A stretch of DNA of 12,829 bases from Oscillospiraceae bacterium (GCA_003453215.1 DMMB01000095.1:1-12829), one strand, 5' to 3'. Counted from the first letter of the stretch, positions 1-6,850 are shown. Made by a program: numbers and translations. Notes: generated by a model not told the origin, from the letters alone.

Positions 1-762
1 TATGGCGCTCTGTGATTTCGCTTCCGTTCCTTTCCGTTCCGGCGGCTGTGCCGCCTCGTCCTCCAAAGGAGAGAGTCGGGAAAGGATAGGAATGGGATCG
101 GTAATTGATACATCAGTAATTGATTTTTCTTTACTTGATATATCTTTATTTAATTGCGTTGGTTTTCCCAACGTAGGCTTTTCCTGCGTTGGATTATCCA
201 ACATTGGATTTTCCAACGTAGGTGAATCCGGCACAGGCTGGGGCTGTTCATAGATCACATAGTCCGCGCCGCGCAAGCGCCCTTGACTGTCGCGCTCACG
301 GGATCGGACGATGTACCCGGCCTGTTCCAGCTCCCGGATTGCGGCCCGGATCGCGTCGATCTGCTCCCGGTTGATAAGGGATAAGCCTTTGAGCGTATAG
401 TCCCAATCTTCCGGCAGGGAGAGCATTTGCGATAACAGGCCCTTGGCTTTCAGGGATAAGTCCTTGTTCCGCAGGTGGTGATTGGACATCACCGTGTAGC
501 CCTTGTTACGCTCTACACGAAATACTGCCATATTCTCAACTCCTTTCACTCGAAATGTCACCGCGTCGTAGGCGGTCAGCTTGCCCGGCTGGTAGGGACA
601 TTCCGCATAGACGCAGAATTGATATTTCCAGTGCGGGCGATAAAAGCGGCAGGTGCCGCAGTCCTCCGGCGTGACCGCCTCGCCGCTGTCGTAGTGGTCG
701 AAACCAGGCTTGCCCTGCATGAGCTGTTCAAAGGCCCGGTCGCTGCCGGAAGTGAAGTACAT
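1..762 (-). CDS. Helix-turn-helix replication-initiator-like protein of a conjugative element, with Cys-rich N-terminal extension (3' end outside window)
   Basis: Open minus-strand frame of 254 codons that runs off the left edge; a stop is not seen. From about residue 78 it reads MAVFRVERNKGYTVMSNHH, the opening I recognise from helix-turn-helix/replication-initiator-like proteins (often labelled DUF6017) of Tn1549-like integrative conjugative elements. A winged-helix-like stretch follows at about residues 95-155, then a tandem pentapeptide linker and a Ser/Lys-rich tail. Residues 1-77 form a separate Cys-rich module: C35 and C38 (CGTC), C50 and C55, suggestive of a metal site. Two starts have good ribosome binding sites: ATG at 762 behind AAGGAGG, and in-frame ATG at 531 behind AAAGGAG. 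No stop lies between them, so a long and a short product are both possible. The likely role is DNA binding and replication or maintenance of the element; this rests on family resemblance. The start and the function of the extension are uncertain. Confidence 0.75.
   Translation of the reverse strand, partial: MYFTSGSDRAFEQLMQGKPGFDHYDSGEAVTPEDCGTCRFYRPHWKYQFCVYAECPYQPGKLTAYDAVTFRVKGVENMAVFRVERNKGYTVMSNHHLRNKDLSLKAKGLLSQMLSLPEDWDYTLKGLSLINREQIDAIRAAIRELEQAGYIVRSRERDSQGRLRGADYVIYEQPQPVPDSPTLENPMLDNPTQEKPTLGKPTQLNKDISSKEKSITDVSITDPIPILSRLSPLEDEAAQPPERKGTEAKSQSAI
148..222 (-). repeat. Five degenerate 15-bp tandem repeats encoding a pentapeptide linker
   Basis: On the minus strand five consecutive 15-base units (222-208, 207-193, 192-178, 177-163, 162-148) share a CC(T/A)A(C/T)G(T/C) core. 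They encode PTLEN, PMLDN, PTQEK, PTLGK and PTQLN. They lie in frame inside the initiator-like gene, after the winged-helix region, and probably form a flexible linker. The DNA units are partly self-complementary (CCAACGTTGG-like), which favours slippage and copy-number change between elements. Confidence 0.8.
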
Positions 763-791
763 AGGCCGTCGCCTCCTTTCCGCTTTCGGGC

Positions 792-828
792 AAAAAGAAA
801 AGCCGCAGAATATGAAAACTCTGCGGCT
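792..828 (-). terminator. Intrinsic terminator upstream of the initiator-like gene
   Basis: The arms AGCCGCAGA (801-809) and TCTGCGGCT (820-828) pair perfectly over 9 bp with a 10-base loop. Read on the minus strand the stem is followed by TTTCTTTTTG. It sits about 30 bases before the AAGGAGG of the initiator-like gene, so it would stop transcripts arriving from rlmD or from the truncated fragment before they enter that gene. It could also act as an attenuator. Confidence 0.6.
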
Positions 829-838
829 CCGCCCATGA

Positions 839-870
839 GAAAGGGACACCGCTTGCACGATGTCCCTTTC
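839..870. other. Perfect 10-bp hairpin of unknown role
   Basis: GAAAGGGACA (839-848) and TGTCCCTTTC (861-870) are perfect inverted repeats around a 12-base loop. On the plus strand a T-run begins only about 14 bases downstream (885-890), and on the minus strand there is none, so it is not a typical terminator. It lies between the truncated fragment and the terminator at 792-828. It may be a second stop structure or a recombinase or regulator site near the element end. Confidence 0.5.
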
Positions 871-880
871 AGTCAACTAT

Positions 881-1021
881 TTAGTTTTTTGTGTTCCCAC
901 ACTCCATATCAATAACTACCGAAACCGTGATATAGTCCTCAATACGCTTATTACGGAATTTATCACCCTCGGCGTCAAACACCACATGGCGGGAAAAGTG
1001 CCTAAATCTAAGGATTTCTAC
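881..1021 (-). pseudogene. 5'-truncated mobile-element gene fragment at the rlmD junction
   Basis: A minus-strand frame of 46 codons plus stop reads convincingly as protein (for example RHVVFDAEGDKFRNKRIEDY followed by ITVSVVID). It has no start codon with a ribosome binding site: its only in-frame candidates are a GTG pair without Shine-Dalgarno sequence. Going upstream, the frame runs straight into the end of rlmD in another reading frame. This is what is expected if element integration cut the gene and left its C-terminus here. I do not recognise the family with confidence. It might instead be the tail of a host gene cut when the element arrived. Confidence 0.35.
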
Positions 1022-1059
1022 AAGGTTTCTCTTTGTAGCAACACTATTGTCTCGACGTG
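1018..1059. other. Probable element/chromosome junction at the 3' end of rlmD
   Basis: The rlmD stop codon lies in a perfect 6+6 bp dyad, CTACAA (1018-1023) and TTGTAG (1033-1038), spacer 9. The conserved HVET codons of rlmD are at 1048-1059. Element-type sequence begins immediately beyond the stop. The 3' end of rumA/rlmD is an established target for some streptococcal phages and conjugative elements, so the crossover probably lies in this interval. The exact core cannot be set without the other end of the element or an empty site. Confidence 0.45.
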
Positions 1060-2169
1060 CTCGGTGTGGGGAAACATATCCACCGGTTGAATCTGGGTGA
1101 CGCGGTAGCCGCCCTTTTGCAGCAGAGGCAGGTCACGGGCCTGTGTTTCCGGGCAGCAGCTGATGTAAATAATGCGGCGAGGGGCCATCTTTACGGCGGC
1201 CGAAAGGAACTCCGGGGTGCTGCCGCTGCGGGGCGGATCCATCAGCAGAATATCAATGGCAAGGCGTTCCGCAGCAGCGGCCTGCATCCATTCGGTGGCA
1301 TCCGCTGCCACAAAGCGGATATTCCCCACGCCGTTTTCCTTGGCGTTGCGGATGGCATCCCGGACGGCGGCAGGGTTTTGCTCTACCCCTATGACTTCTC
1401 GGGCCTTACCTGCGGCGATCATACCGATGGTGCCAATGCCGCAGTAGGCATCCAGTACCCGCTCCTGACCGGTCAAACCGGCGGCTTCGATGGCCTGGCG
1501 GTACAGAACCTCGGTTTGAGCGGGATTGATTTGATAGAAAGATTTGGGCGAGAGGCGGAAGGTCATGCCGCACAGCGTATCGCGGATAAAACCAGGCCCA
1601 TAGAGCGTCTGTTCCCGGTCGCCCAGCAGGACGCTGGTGCGGCGGTTATTGACATTCTGCACCACAGTGGTGATTTCCGGGTGTTCTTTCAGCAGGGCTT
1701 TTAGAAAATTTTGACGGGAGGGGAATACCGGACTGGCGGTTACCAGCACAACCATTACTTCGCCGGTATGTACCCCGCGCCGTACCAGAACGTGACGCAG
1801 AAAGCCGGTTCGGGTATCCTCATCGTAGGGAAGCAGTCGGAAAGAGGGCAGCAGCTTTTTGATGGTAACGATGATGGCCGTTGCGATTTTATCTTCATTC
1901 AGGCAGTGATCGATATTGACGATGCGGTGGCTGCGGGGTTCATAGGTTCCGGCGATGACGCGGCGGGAACGATCCAGGCCAAAGGCGGCCTCTACTTTAT
2001 TGCGGTAGTAGCAGGGCTGTGCGGCACCCAGAATGGGCTGCACCTTTCCGAAGCGGGAAAGATGCTTCTGAGCGAGCTGTTGCTTATAATTCAGCTCCTC
2101 TTCGTAGGTCATGGAAAGCAGTTGGCAGCCGCCGCAGCGCTTAAAGTAGGGACAGGTGAGTTTTTCCAT
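1018..2169 (-). CDS. rlmD: 23S rRNA (uracil-5-)-methyltransferase, RumA/RlmD/TrmA family
   Basis: A 383-residue SAM-dependent RNA m5U methyltransferase acting on 23S rRNA. It starts directly with the Fe-S segment CPYFKRCGGC (C6, C12, C15, with C89 as fourth ligand) and has no N-terminal TRAM domain. The SAM-binding motif is LDAYCGIGTIG (239-249), and the substrate loop motif is DPPR (311-314). The catalytic Cys region reads SCCP (337-340), where most relatives have SCNP, with C338 as the nucleophile. The conserved HVE with the general-base Glu is at 371-373. The C-terminus ends a few residues after HVET, as in many relatives, so the gene is probably intact even though an element is inserted at its end. 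ATG at 2169 follows AAAGGA. It lies 51 bases downstream of mutY and is probably co-transcribed with it. Which 23S position it modifies (747, 1939 or both) cannot be told from sequence. Confidence 0.9.
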   Translation of the reverse strand: MEKLTCPYFKRCGGCQLLSMTYEEELNYKQQLAQKHLSRFGKVQPILGAAQPCYYRNKVEAAFGLDRSRRVIAGTYEPRSHRIVNIDHCLNEDKIATAIIVTIKKLLPSFRLLPYDEDTRTGFLRHVLVRRGVHTGEVMVVLVTASPVFPSRQNFLKALLKEHPEITTVVQNVNNRRTSVLLGDREQTLYGPGFIRDTLCGMTFRLSPKSFYQINPAQTEVLYRQAIEAAGLTGQERVLDAYCGIGTIGMIAAGKAREVIGVEQNPAAVRDAIRNAKENGVGNIRFVAADATEWMQAAAAERLAIDILLMDPPRSGSTPEFLSAAVKMAPRRIIYISCCPETQARDLPLLQKGGYRVTQIQPVDMFPHTEHVETIVLLQRETL

Positions 2170-2220
2170 AAAGAAATCCTTTCTTCCGCAGCCGGGAGGG
2201 AGGGTGTAGGATAAGGAGAG

Positions 2221-3261
2221 TCATCGAAGGGTTTTGAGATAGGCGGCGTAGGCCGAAGGAATGGGGTAATTTTCAAATAATTCCGCCGCCGGGATAGAGA
2301 TACACCCGCCCCAAAGAGGGGCATCCTGCGGCAATTCCACCCGGTACCCCTCCATTTGCCATTCAATGTGAGAAAAGATGTGAACGGCGTGCCCCAGCGG
2401 GGCTACGGCGCTTTCGGGTACCGAAAGAAGTTCGGCTATTTCTGCGGCGGTGTGCAGCCCCGGCAGCGTAGGGAATTCCCACAGGGAAGCCAGAAGACCA
2501 TTGGCAGGGCGCTGGGTGATCTGTACTTCCCCGGGACGGCATAGCAGCAGCACCGTTTTTTCCTCCTGGCGGCGGCGGGGCTTTTTCTGCCGGGTGGGCA
2601 GGGTAAGCTGCGTCCCTGCGGCGTAGGCTTGGCAGAGGTTCTGTACCGGGCAGCTTTCGCACAGGGGGCGGCCATTGGGAAGGCAAATCAGCGCGCCCAG
2701 TTCCATCAGGGATTGGTTAAAATCCCCGACCCGGTGCTGCGGCAGGACATCCCATACCGTTTGCCGGAATTCTTTTTTTACGGCGGTATCTTCGATATTG
2801 CGATTGTCATTCATCAGGCGGGCGACCACCCGCAGCACATTGCCATCGACAGCAGGAACCCGCAGATCAAATGCAATGGAGGCAATGGCCCCGGCGGAGT
2901 ATTCGCCCAGTCCGGGCAGTTTGCACAGCGCGGCAAAATCGGCGGGCAGCTGGCCGTTAAATTGTTCCATCAGGAGGGTGGCGGCCTTTTTTAGATTGCG
3001 GGCGCGGCTGTAATAGCCAAGGCCTTCCCACAGCTTTAATAGCTGTTGTTCCTCAACGGCGGCCAGCGAGGGAATATCCGGCAGGGCGGCGGTAAAGCGC
3101 TCGAAATAGGCGATGCCGGCTTCCACCCGGGTCTGCTGCAGCATCACTTCAGAGATCCAGGTACGGTAGGGACTGGGTTCTTCCCGCCATGGTAAAATTC
3201 GACGGTTTTCATCGTACCATTGTAAAAGCTGATCCGGCAGAGCCTTGGGGAGTTGCGGCAT
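2221..3261 (-). CDS. mutY: A/G-specific adenine glycosylase MutY
   Basis: A 346-residue base-excision repair enzyme that removes adenine mispaired with 8-oxoguanine. The sequence shows the HhH-GPD fold: SEVMLQQT with catalytic E38, the helix-hairpin-helix LPGLGEYSAGAI (115-126), and VDGN with catalytic D139. The 4Fe-4S cluster ligands are C193, C201, C204 and C210. The C-terminal half is the NUDIX-like 8-oxoG reader, including the FSH element at 296-298. The length and all key residues are normal. The start ATG at 3261 has AGGAGG 7 bases upstream. It is the first gene of a probable two-gene unit with rlmD and has its own promoter upstream. Confidence 0.95.
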   Translation of the reverse strand: MPQLPKALPDQLLQWYDENRRILPWREEPSPYRTWISEVMLQQTRVEAGIAYFERFTAALPDIPSLAAVEEQQLLKLWEGLGYYSRARNLKKAATLLMEQFNGQLPADFAALCKLPGLGEYSAGAIASIAFDLRVPAVDGNVLRVVARLMNDNRNIEDTAVKKEFRQTVWDVLPQHRVGDFNQSLMELGALICLPNGRPLCESCPVQNLCQAYAAGTQLTLPTRQKKPRRRQEEKTVLLLCRPGEVQITQRPANGLLASLWEFPTLPGLHTAAEIAELLSVPESAVAPLGHAVHIFSHIEWQMEGYRVELPQDAPLWGGCISIPAAELFENYPIPSAYAAYLKTLR

Positions 3262-3298
3262 AGGGGCCTCCTAAACGATATGTATTATGGAAATGAAA

Positions 3299-3324
3299 TT
3301 ACAAATGGATTATACTATTTGTAA
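3299..3324. promoter_or_regulatory. 8+8 bp operator-like dyad over the mutY -10 box
   Basis: TTACAAAT (3299-3306) and ATTTGTAA (3317-3324) are perfect inverted repeats with a 10-base spacer that contains the predicted -10 hexamer. Half-site centres are 18 bases apart, which suits a dimeric regulator on nearly the same face of the helix. I do not recognise the binding protein. Confidence 0.4.
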
Positions 3325-3338
3325 TAATTGAGGGACAA
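3309..3338 (-). promoter_or_regulatory. Predicted sigma-A promoter of mutY-rlmD
   Basis: On the minus strand, TTGTCC (3338-3333), an 18-base spacer and a perfect TATAAT (3314-3309) lie about 47 bases before the mutY start. No other good -10 box is seen closer to the gene. Confidence 0.55.
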
Positions 3339-3389
3339 TCTATATTTCACAGTATACCACAAACCTTTTGCCGCGGCAACGTCCGCCAT

Positions 3390-3418
3390 TTGACAGTACA
3401 GGTGGGAAATGCTATGAT
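3390..3418 (+). promoter_or_regulatory. Predicted sigma-A promoter of the XdhC-like gene
   Basis: A consensus TTGACA (3390-3395), a 17-base spacer and TATGAT (3413-3418) give a near-ideal promoter. It leaves a leader of about 35 bases and an AAGGAGG (3444-3450) 10 bases before the start codon. Confidence 0.75.
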
Positions 3419-3460
3419 AAATGCGGTATTTTATCTGCAAAATAAGGAGGCAATTCTGCC

Positions 3461-4495
3461 ATGTCTATCCGCGATTCTTATTATTTTGCACTGCTGGAAG
3501 TGCACAATGGCCGTCCTATCAGTGTAAAAACCTGTTTTAAAGGGCAGCAGGGCGATCTTACCACCCTTTCCCGCACTGTATGCCGCTGCCAAAAGCAGCC
3601 CGATGGCTCCCTGCGGCCGGAATACGGCTTTGATGATGAGGAAAACGCCAACTGCTTTATCGACCCGCTTACCCCGCGGGAACGGCTGATTATTTTGGGC
3701 GGCGGCCACATTGCCCAGCCTCTGTGCGAATTTGCCGCTAAGTGCGATTTTTCGGTGACAGTGGTTGATGACCGTATGGAATTTGCCAATGAGGCTCGTT
3801 TCCCGCTGGCAAGGGAAGTCATCTGTGACAGCTTTGAAAGCGCGATTGCCAAGCTGCGTATTACTGCTTATGATTTTGTGGTGGTCATCACCCGCGGCCA
3901 TCGCTTTGATGCCGACTGCCTGCGCAGTCTGTTCCAACAGCGGGAACCGGCCTATCTTGGCATGATCGGTTCCCGGCGGCGGGTCCGCGGTTTGCTGGAA
4001 ATGCTGAAAGAAGAGGGTCTGGAGGAAGAACGCCTGGGCAGGATCTGTACGCCCATCGGCCTTCCGATCGGAGCGGTTTCCCCGGCGGAAATTGCCATTT
4101 CCATTCTTTCGCAGGTTATTGAATACAAACGCCTGCATGGCGGTGCTAACCGCGCCATCAATACCTCCGATCTGGATTTGGCGGTAGTAGAATCCCTGAT
4201 GCAGGTGCAGGAGCCGGTGGCGCTGGTTACAGTGATTGAAACCAAGGGTTCCACCCCGCGCGGCATGGGCGCTATGATGTATGTCTATCCCGATGGCCGT
4301 ATTGTGGGCAGTATTGGCGGCGGCTGCAGCGAAGCGGCCATTCTGCGGGATGCTCTGGATATTATCGGTACCGGCACCTACCGGGTGATTGATATTGATA
4401 TGACCGGTGATGTGGCGGAAAGTGAGGGAATGGTCTGCGGCGGCATTATGAAGGTGCTGGTGGAGGACATTCCGCTGGATGTTTACGACGACTAA
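3461..4495 (+). CDS. XdhC/CoxI-family protein with reversed domain order
   Basis: 344 residues. XdhC-type proteins bind the molybdenum cofactor and help mature molybdenum hydroxylases such as xanthine dehydrogenase or aldehyde oxidoreductase, in the cytoplasm. Normally the CoxI segment comes first and the Rossmann XdhC_C domain second. Here the order is reversed. Residues about 75-220 carry the Rossmann segment (LGGGHIAQPL at 79-88, VVDDR at 101-105, LGMIGSRRR at 166-174). Residues about 250-336 carry the CoxI segment (KGSTPRGMGA at 262-271, GSIGGGCSE at 283-291, MVCGGIMKVLVE at 324-335). A short N-terminal region (1-72) with C25, C41 and C43 precedes them. The strong promoter and AAGGAGG support the start. 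No molybdenum enzyme is encoded in the window, so the partner is unknown. I recall similar permuted XdhC-related proteins in Clostridia near aldehyde oxidoreductases, but cannot confirm this here. Confidence 0.8.
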   Translation: MSIRDSYYFALLEVHNGRPISVKTCFKGQQGDLTTLSRTVCRCQKQPDGSLRPEYGFDDEENANCFIDPLTPRERLIILGGGHIAQPLCEFAAKCDFSVTVVDDRMEFANEARFPLAREVICDSFESAIAKLRITAYDFVVVITRGHRFDADCLRSLFQQREPAYLGMIGSRRRVRGLLEMLKEEGLEEERLGRICTPIGLPIGAVSPAEIAISILSQVIEYKRLHGGANRAINTSDLDLAVVESLMQVQEPVALVTVIETKGSTPRGMGAMMYVYPDGRIVGSIGGGCSEAAILRDALDIIGTGTYRVIDIDMTGDVAESEGMVCGGIMKVLVEDIPLDVYDD

Positions 4496-4499
4496 AAAT

Positions 4500-4535
4500 A
4501 ATTCCCCGGAGAGCCGATAGGTTCTCCGGGGAATT
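4500..4535. terminator. Hairpin 3' of the XdhC-like gene
   Basis: Arms of 13 bp, 4500-4512 and 4523-4535, are perfectly complementary (AATTCCCCGGAGA and its reverse complement) around a 10-base loop. They begin 5 bases after the stop codon. There is no T-run on the plus side, but on the minus strand the stem is followed by TATTTTTAG. It most likely marks the 3' end of the mRNA, as terminator or as stabilising stem. Confidence 0.55.
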
Positions 4536-4742
4536 CTGCATAGGGGAGAAATACAGTAAAACTGAAAATCTGTGGCCTTCGGGAAAGAATATGGAACTAT
4601 ATTTTGAAGAGAGCGATTTTGATGGGTTTATTTTAGATGGTTTTATTGCCCGGCGGATGCAGGGCGAAGGGAACCATATCTACCCCGGAAAGGGACATAC
4701 ACGGGGCCAGTGCATGGTCATGTGTTAATTCCATAAAACAGA

Positions 4743-4780
4743 AAAATCCCTCTGCGGCATTCGGAGCGCAGTGGGATTTT
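4743..4780. terminator. Bidirectional terminator downstream of azlCD
   Basis: A 14-bp stem with one mismatch, 4743-4756 with 4767-4780, has a 10-base loop. A-rich and T-rich ends flank both sides: GGGATTTT on the plus side and GGGATTTTTC on the minus side. It lies 15 bases after the azlD stop and would end the minus-strand azlCD transcript. It could also back up the stop of the plus-strand XdhC-like transcript. Confidence 0.65.
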
Positions 4781-4794
4781 AGCGTTGCAGGGAT

Positions 4795-5124
4795 CTAAAA
4801 GACAAGCTGCACCAGCAGCATATAGCATACGGTGCCGCCGGCAATGGAAAGCAGCATTTGGCGCTTCCACAGGTGCAGTCCCACTGTAACGGCAATAGCA
4901 ATCAGTTCCGGCAGGCCGTAGCTGTACTGCAGTGGGGTAATATTGCGCAGGCAGTATACCACCAGCATGGCAAAAATGGCACCGGGCAGCAGGTTGCCAA
5001 GGTACTGGATATATTTCGATGTTGGTTTGCGGGCGCTGAATACGGCAAACGGCAAAAACCGGGTGAGCACTGTAGCCAGCACGCACATAGCCACCGTTAT
5101 GATTTGTTGAGGAAGTGTCATCAT
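4795..5124 (-). CDS. azlD: AzlD small subunit of branched-chain amino acid exporter
   Basis: 109 residues and almost wholly hydrophobic, with about four membrane segments. The pattern VLTRFLPFAVFSARKP at 19-34, and the segment after it (LGNLLPGAIFAMLVVYCL), is typical of AzlD. AzlD partners AzlC in an inner-membrane exporter of branched-chain amino acids or analogues such as 4-azaleucine. It overlaps azlC by the ATGA arrangement at 5121-5124, indicating translational coupling, and GGAGG lies just upstream. The start could be either Met of the MM pair. Confidence 0.88.
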   Translation of the reverse strand: MMTLPQQIITVAMCVLATVLTRFLPFAVFSARKPTSKYIQYLGNLLPGAIFAMLVVYCLRNITPLQYSYGLPELIAIAVTVGLHLWKRQMLLSIAGGTVCYMLLVQLVF

Positions 5125-5873
5125 ACGGTCACCTCCCCTTGGCGTTCCAACGGCCGCCGCAGGGCGGTAAGCGCCACCAGAATGCAGATCATGGTGGGGA
5201 TCAGGAAATTATCGGCCCCGAAGAGGAGGAGGCACCCCACACTGGCGGCCAGCCCCACCCATTCGCTGATGTGGTGCTTTTCTTTAAGCCATTGTTCCAG
5301 GAAGATAACAACAAACATTGCAGTCATCACAAAATCCAGGCCTTCGGCATTAAAGCGGATTAAGCTGCCCAGCACACCGCCCAGGGTAGCGCTGCCTACC
5401 CAATAGAACTGATTGAGCAGGGTGACAAAAAAGTAAAACCAGCCGCGATCGATTCCTTCGGGGATTTCGACAGAGCAGTTGATGCTGAAGGTCTCATCGC
5501 ACATACCAAAGATGAGATAGGGCTTTTTCCAGCCAAGCCCTTTAAATTTATCCAGCATGGCTATGCCATAAAAAAGGTGCCGCGCCTGAATCATCAACGC
5601 CATTAAAAAGCACTGCAGCGGGGCATAGGGAGCCAATAGCATACTTACCGCTACAAATTCCAGGCTGCCGCCAAAGATGGTCAGGCTCATCAGCAGGGGA
5701 TACCAGAAGCTGAAGCCGGAGACATTCATGTAAATGCCATAAGTCATACCCAGGAACCAGAACCCGGCAAAAATGGGAATGGTGTAGGGAAATGCGCATC
5801 GAAATGCTGCGCGGATGGTTTGCCCACGGCTGGGAGCCCCGGTGGGCGGATTGGTAACAGGATTTTGTGCCAT
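5121..5873 (-). CDS. azlC: AzlC large subunit of branched-chain amino acid exporter
   Basis: 250 residues with a hydrophilic N-terminus (1-20), then several membrane segments. Family signatures are visible: GGSLEFVAVSML (68-79), QARHLFYG (96-103) and DETFSI (126-131). It works with AzlD, encoded immediately downstream with overlapping stop and start codons, to export branched-chain amino acids across the cytoplasmic membrane. A GAGGG lies 12 bases upstream of the start, a rather long spacing. A good promoter lies about 35 bases upstream of the start. Length and motifs are normal. Confidence 0.9.
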   Translation of the reverse strand: MAQNPVTNPPTGAPSRGQTIRAAFRCAFPYTIPIFAGFWFLGMTYGIYMNVSGFSFWYPLLMSLTIFGGSLEFVAVSMLLAPYAPLQCFLMALMIQARHLFYGIAMLDKFKGLGWKKPYLIFGMCDETFSINCSVEIPEGIDRGWFYFFVTLLNQFYWVGSATLGGVLGSLIRFNAEGLDFVMTAMFVVIFLEQWLKEKHHISEWVGLAASVGCLLLFGADNFLIPTMICILVALTALRRPLERQGEVTV

Positions 5874-5908
5874 AGAAAAAAGGCCCTCACATAGAATATT
5901 GTGCCGCT

Positions 5909-5937
5909 ATTTTAGCACTGCAGCGGCCGATATTCAA
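5909..5937 (-). promoter_or_regulatory. Predicted sigma-A promoter of azlCD
   Basis: On the minus strand, TTGAAT (5937-5932), a 17-base spacer and TAAAAT (5914-5909) precede azlC. A 6+6 bp dyad GCCGCT (5903-5908) and AGCGGC (5922-5927) brackets the -10 box and could be a regulator site, but it is short. Confidence 0.6.
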
Positions 5938-6007
5938 GAGCCAGTTTTTCCATTTTTCTGCAGAAAACGAGCGTTTGAGACAAAATGTTTATGGCCGATG
6001 GCAATGG

Positions 6008-6721
6008 CTATGCCAATAGCTGCCGCAGTACCAGCACCAGGATGATCCCGGCCATCAAAGCGGGCATGGCGGATAGGCGTTCCCCTCCCCCGGGGGAAGC
6101 AGGAATGAGCTCTTCACAGCTGATGGTAATCATTAACCCGGCAATGGCAGCGGTAATGATCCCCATGGTAAAGGCCGGAACCCCCTGCCATAGCAGCCGA
6201 CCCAGGAAATAGCCCAGCAGGGTAGGCAGACAGGTGGAAAGGGAAAGCCAAAAAGCCCGACGGTGGCTGTGGGTGGCATATAGGTAGGGGGCAGCGGTGC
6301 AGATCCCTTCGGGAATATCGTGGGTGGCGATGGCAACTGCAATGAGCAGCATGGTGCGGCTTTGATTCCCGGCAGCCATGGCAATGCCTTCGGGCAGATT
6401 GTGCAGCATGATGGCAGCAATCATCAATAGGGCGGTTTGACGCTCCCGGCCAGAGGCACCGGACTGGGGGACAGGCAGCAGCCGGTGCAGCGTCAGTACG
6501 CCGCATACGCCCACCGCCAACCCGGCAGCACAGGCGGGCGGGGAACAGACGGAAAGGCTTTCCGGGAGAAGTTCCAAAAAGGAGAGAGTAAGCATGGTAC
6601 CTGCCGCAAAAGCCAGCAGCCGGCGCAGCAGATTTTCTTGGCTGGGCAGCAGTACCCCTATCGTGGAACCAATCAGCGGCCCCAAAACAGCAACGGCCGG
6701 TACCCACAGTGTTTCCAGCAT
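6008..6721 (-). CDS. ZIP family divalent metal transporter
   Basis: 237 residues with about eight membrane segments. The two ZIP metal-site motifs are clear: HNLPEG (107-112) and HDIPEG (134-139), the His/Glu pairs that form the transport site for zinc, iron or similar ions. A third acidic pair, E203 and E204 (ISCEELIP), lies in a later helix. The region between the third and fourth segments (80-95) is short and hydrophilic. It resembles the bacterial ZupT/GufA group, so metal uptake across the cytoplasmic membrane is likely. An AGGGGGG lies upstream of the ATG. It is divergent from the nucleotidyltransferase gene. The metal cannot be told from sequence. Confidence 0.9.
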   Translation of the reverse strand: MLETLWVPAVAVLGPLIGSTIGVLLPSQENLLRRLLAFAAGTMLTLSFLELLPESLSVCSPPACAAGLAVGVCGVLTLHRLLPVPQSGASGRERQTALLMIAAIMLHNLPEGIAMAAGNQSRTMLLIAVAIATHDIPEGICTAAPYLYATHSHRRAFWLSLSTCLPTLLGYFLGRLLWQGVPAFTMGIITAAIAGLMITISCEELIPASPGGGERLSAMPALMAGIILVLVLRQLLA

Positions 6722-6791
6722 GACGAGCCCCCCTTTTTTGGCATATATATTAGAGGGAACGTAAAATGATGTGGTATTTAAGGAAGAAGTT

Positions 6792-6800
6792 TGCTATAAT
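6792..6800 (+). promoter_or_regulatory. Extended -10 promoter of the nucleotidyltransferase gene
   Basis: TGCTATAAT is an extended -10 element (TGn plus perfect TATAAT). No good -35 box lies 16-18 bases upstream. The leader would be about 44 bases, ending in AAGGAG (6837-6841), 9 bases before the start. Confidence 0.55.
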
Positions 6801-6850
6801 GACAATATAGCGCATAGGGCGCAATTATCCGAAAAAAGGAGAAACACGAT

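Noticed and set aside
4591..4728. 45-codon plus-strand frame after the XdhC-like gene
   Set aside because: The ribosome binding site is poor (GGGAAAG only three bases before the ATG), no family is recognised, and the frame is open far upstream through the hairpin, so openness is not evidence of coding.
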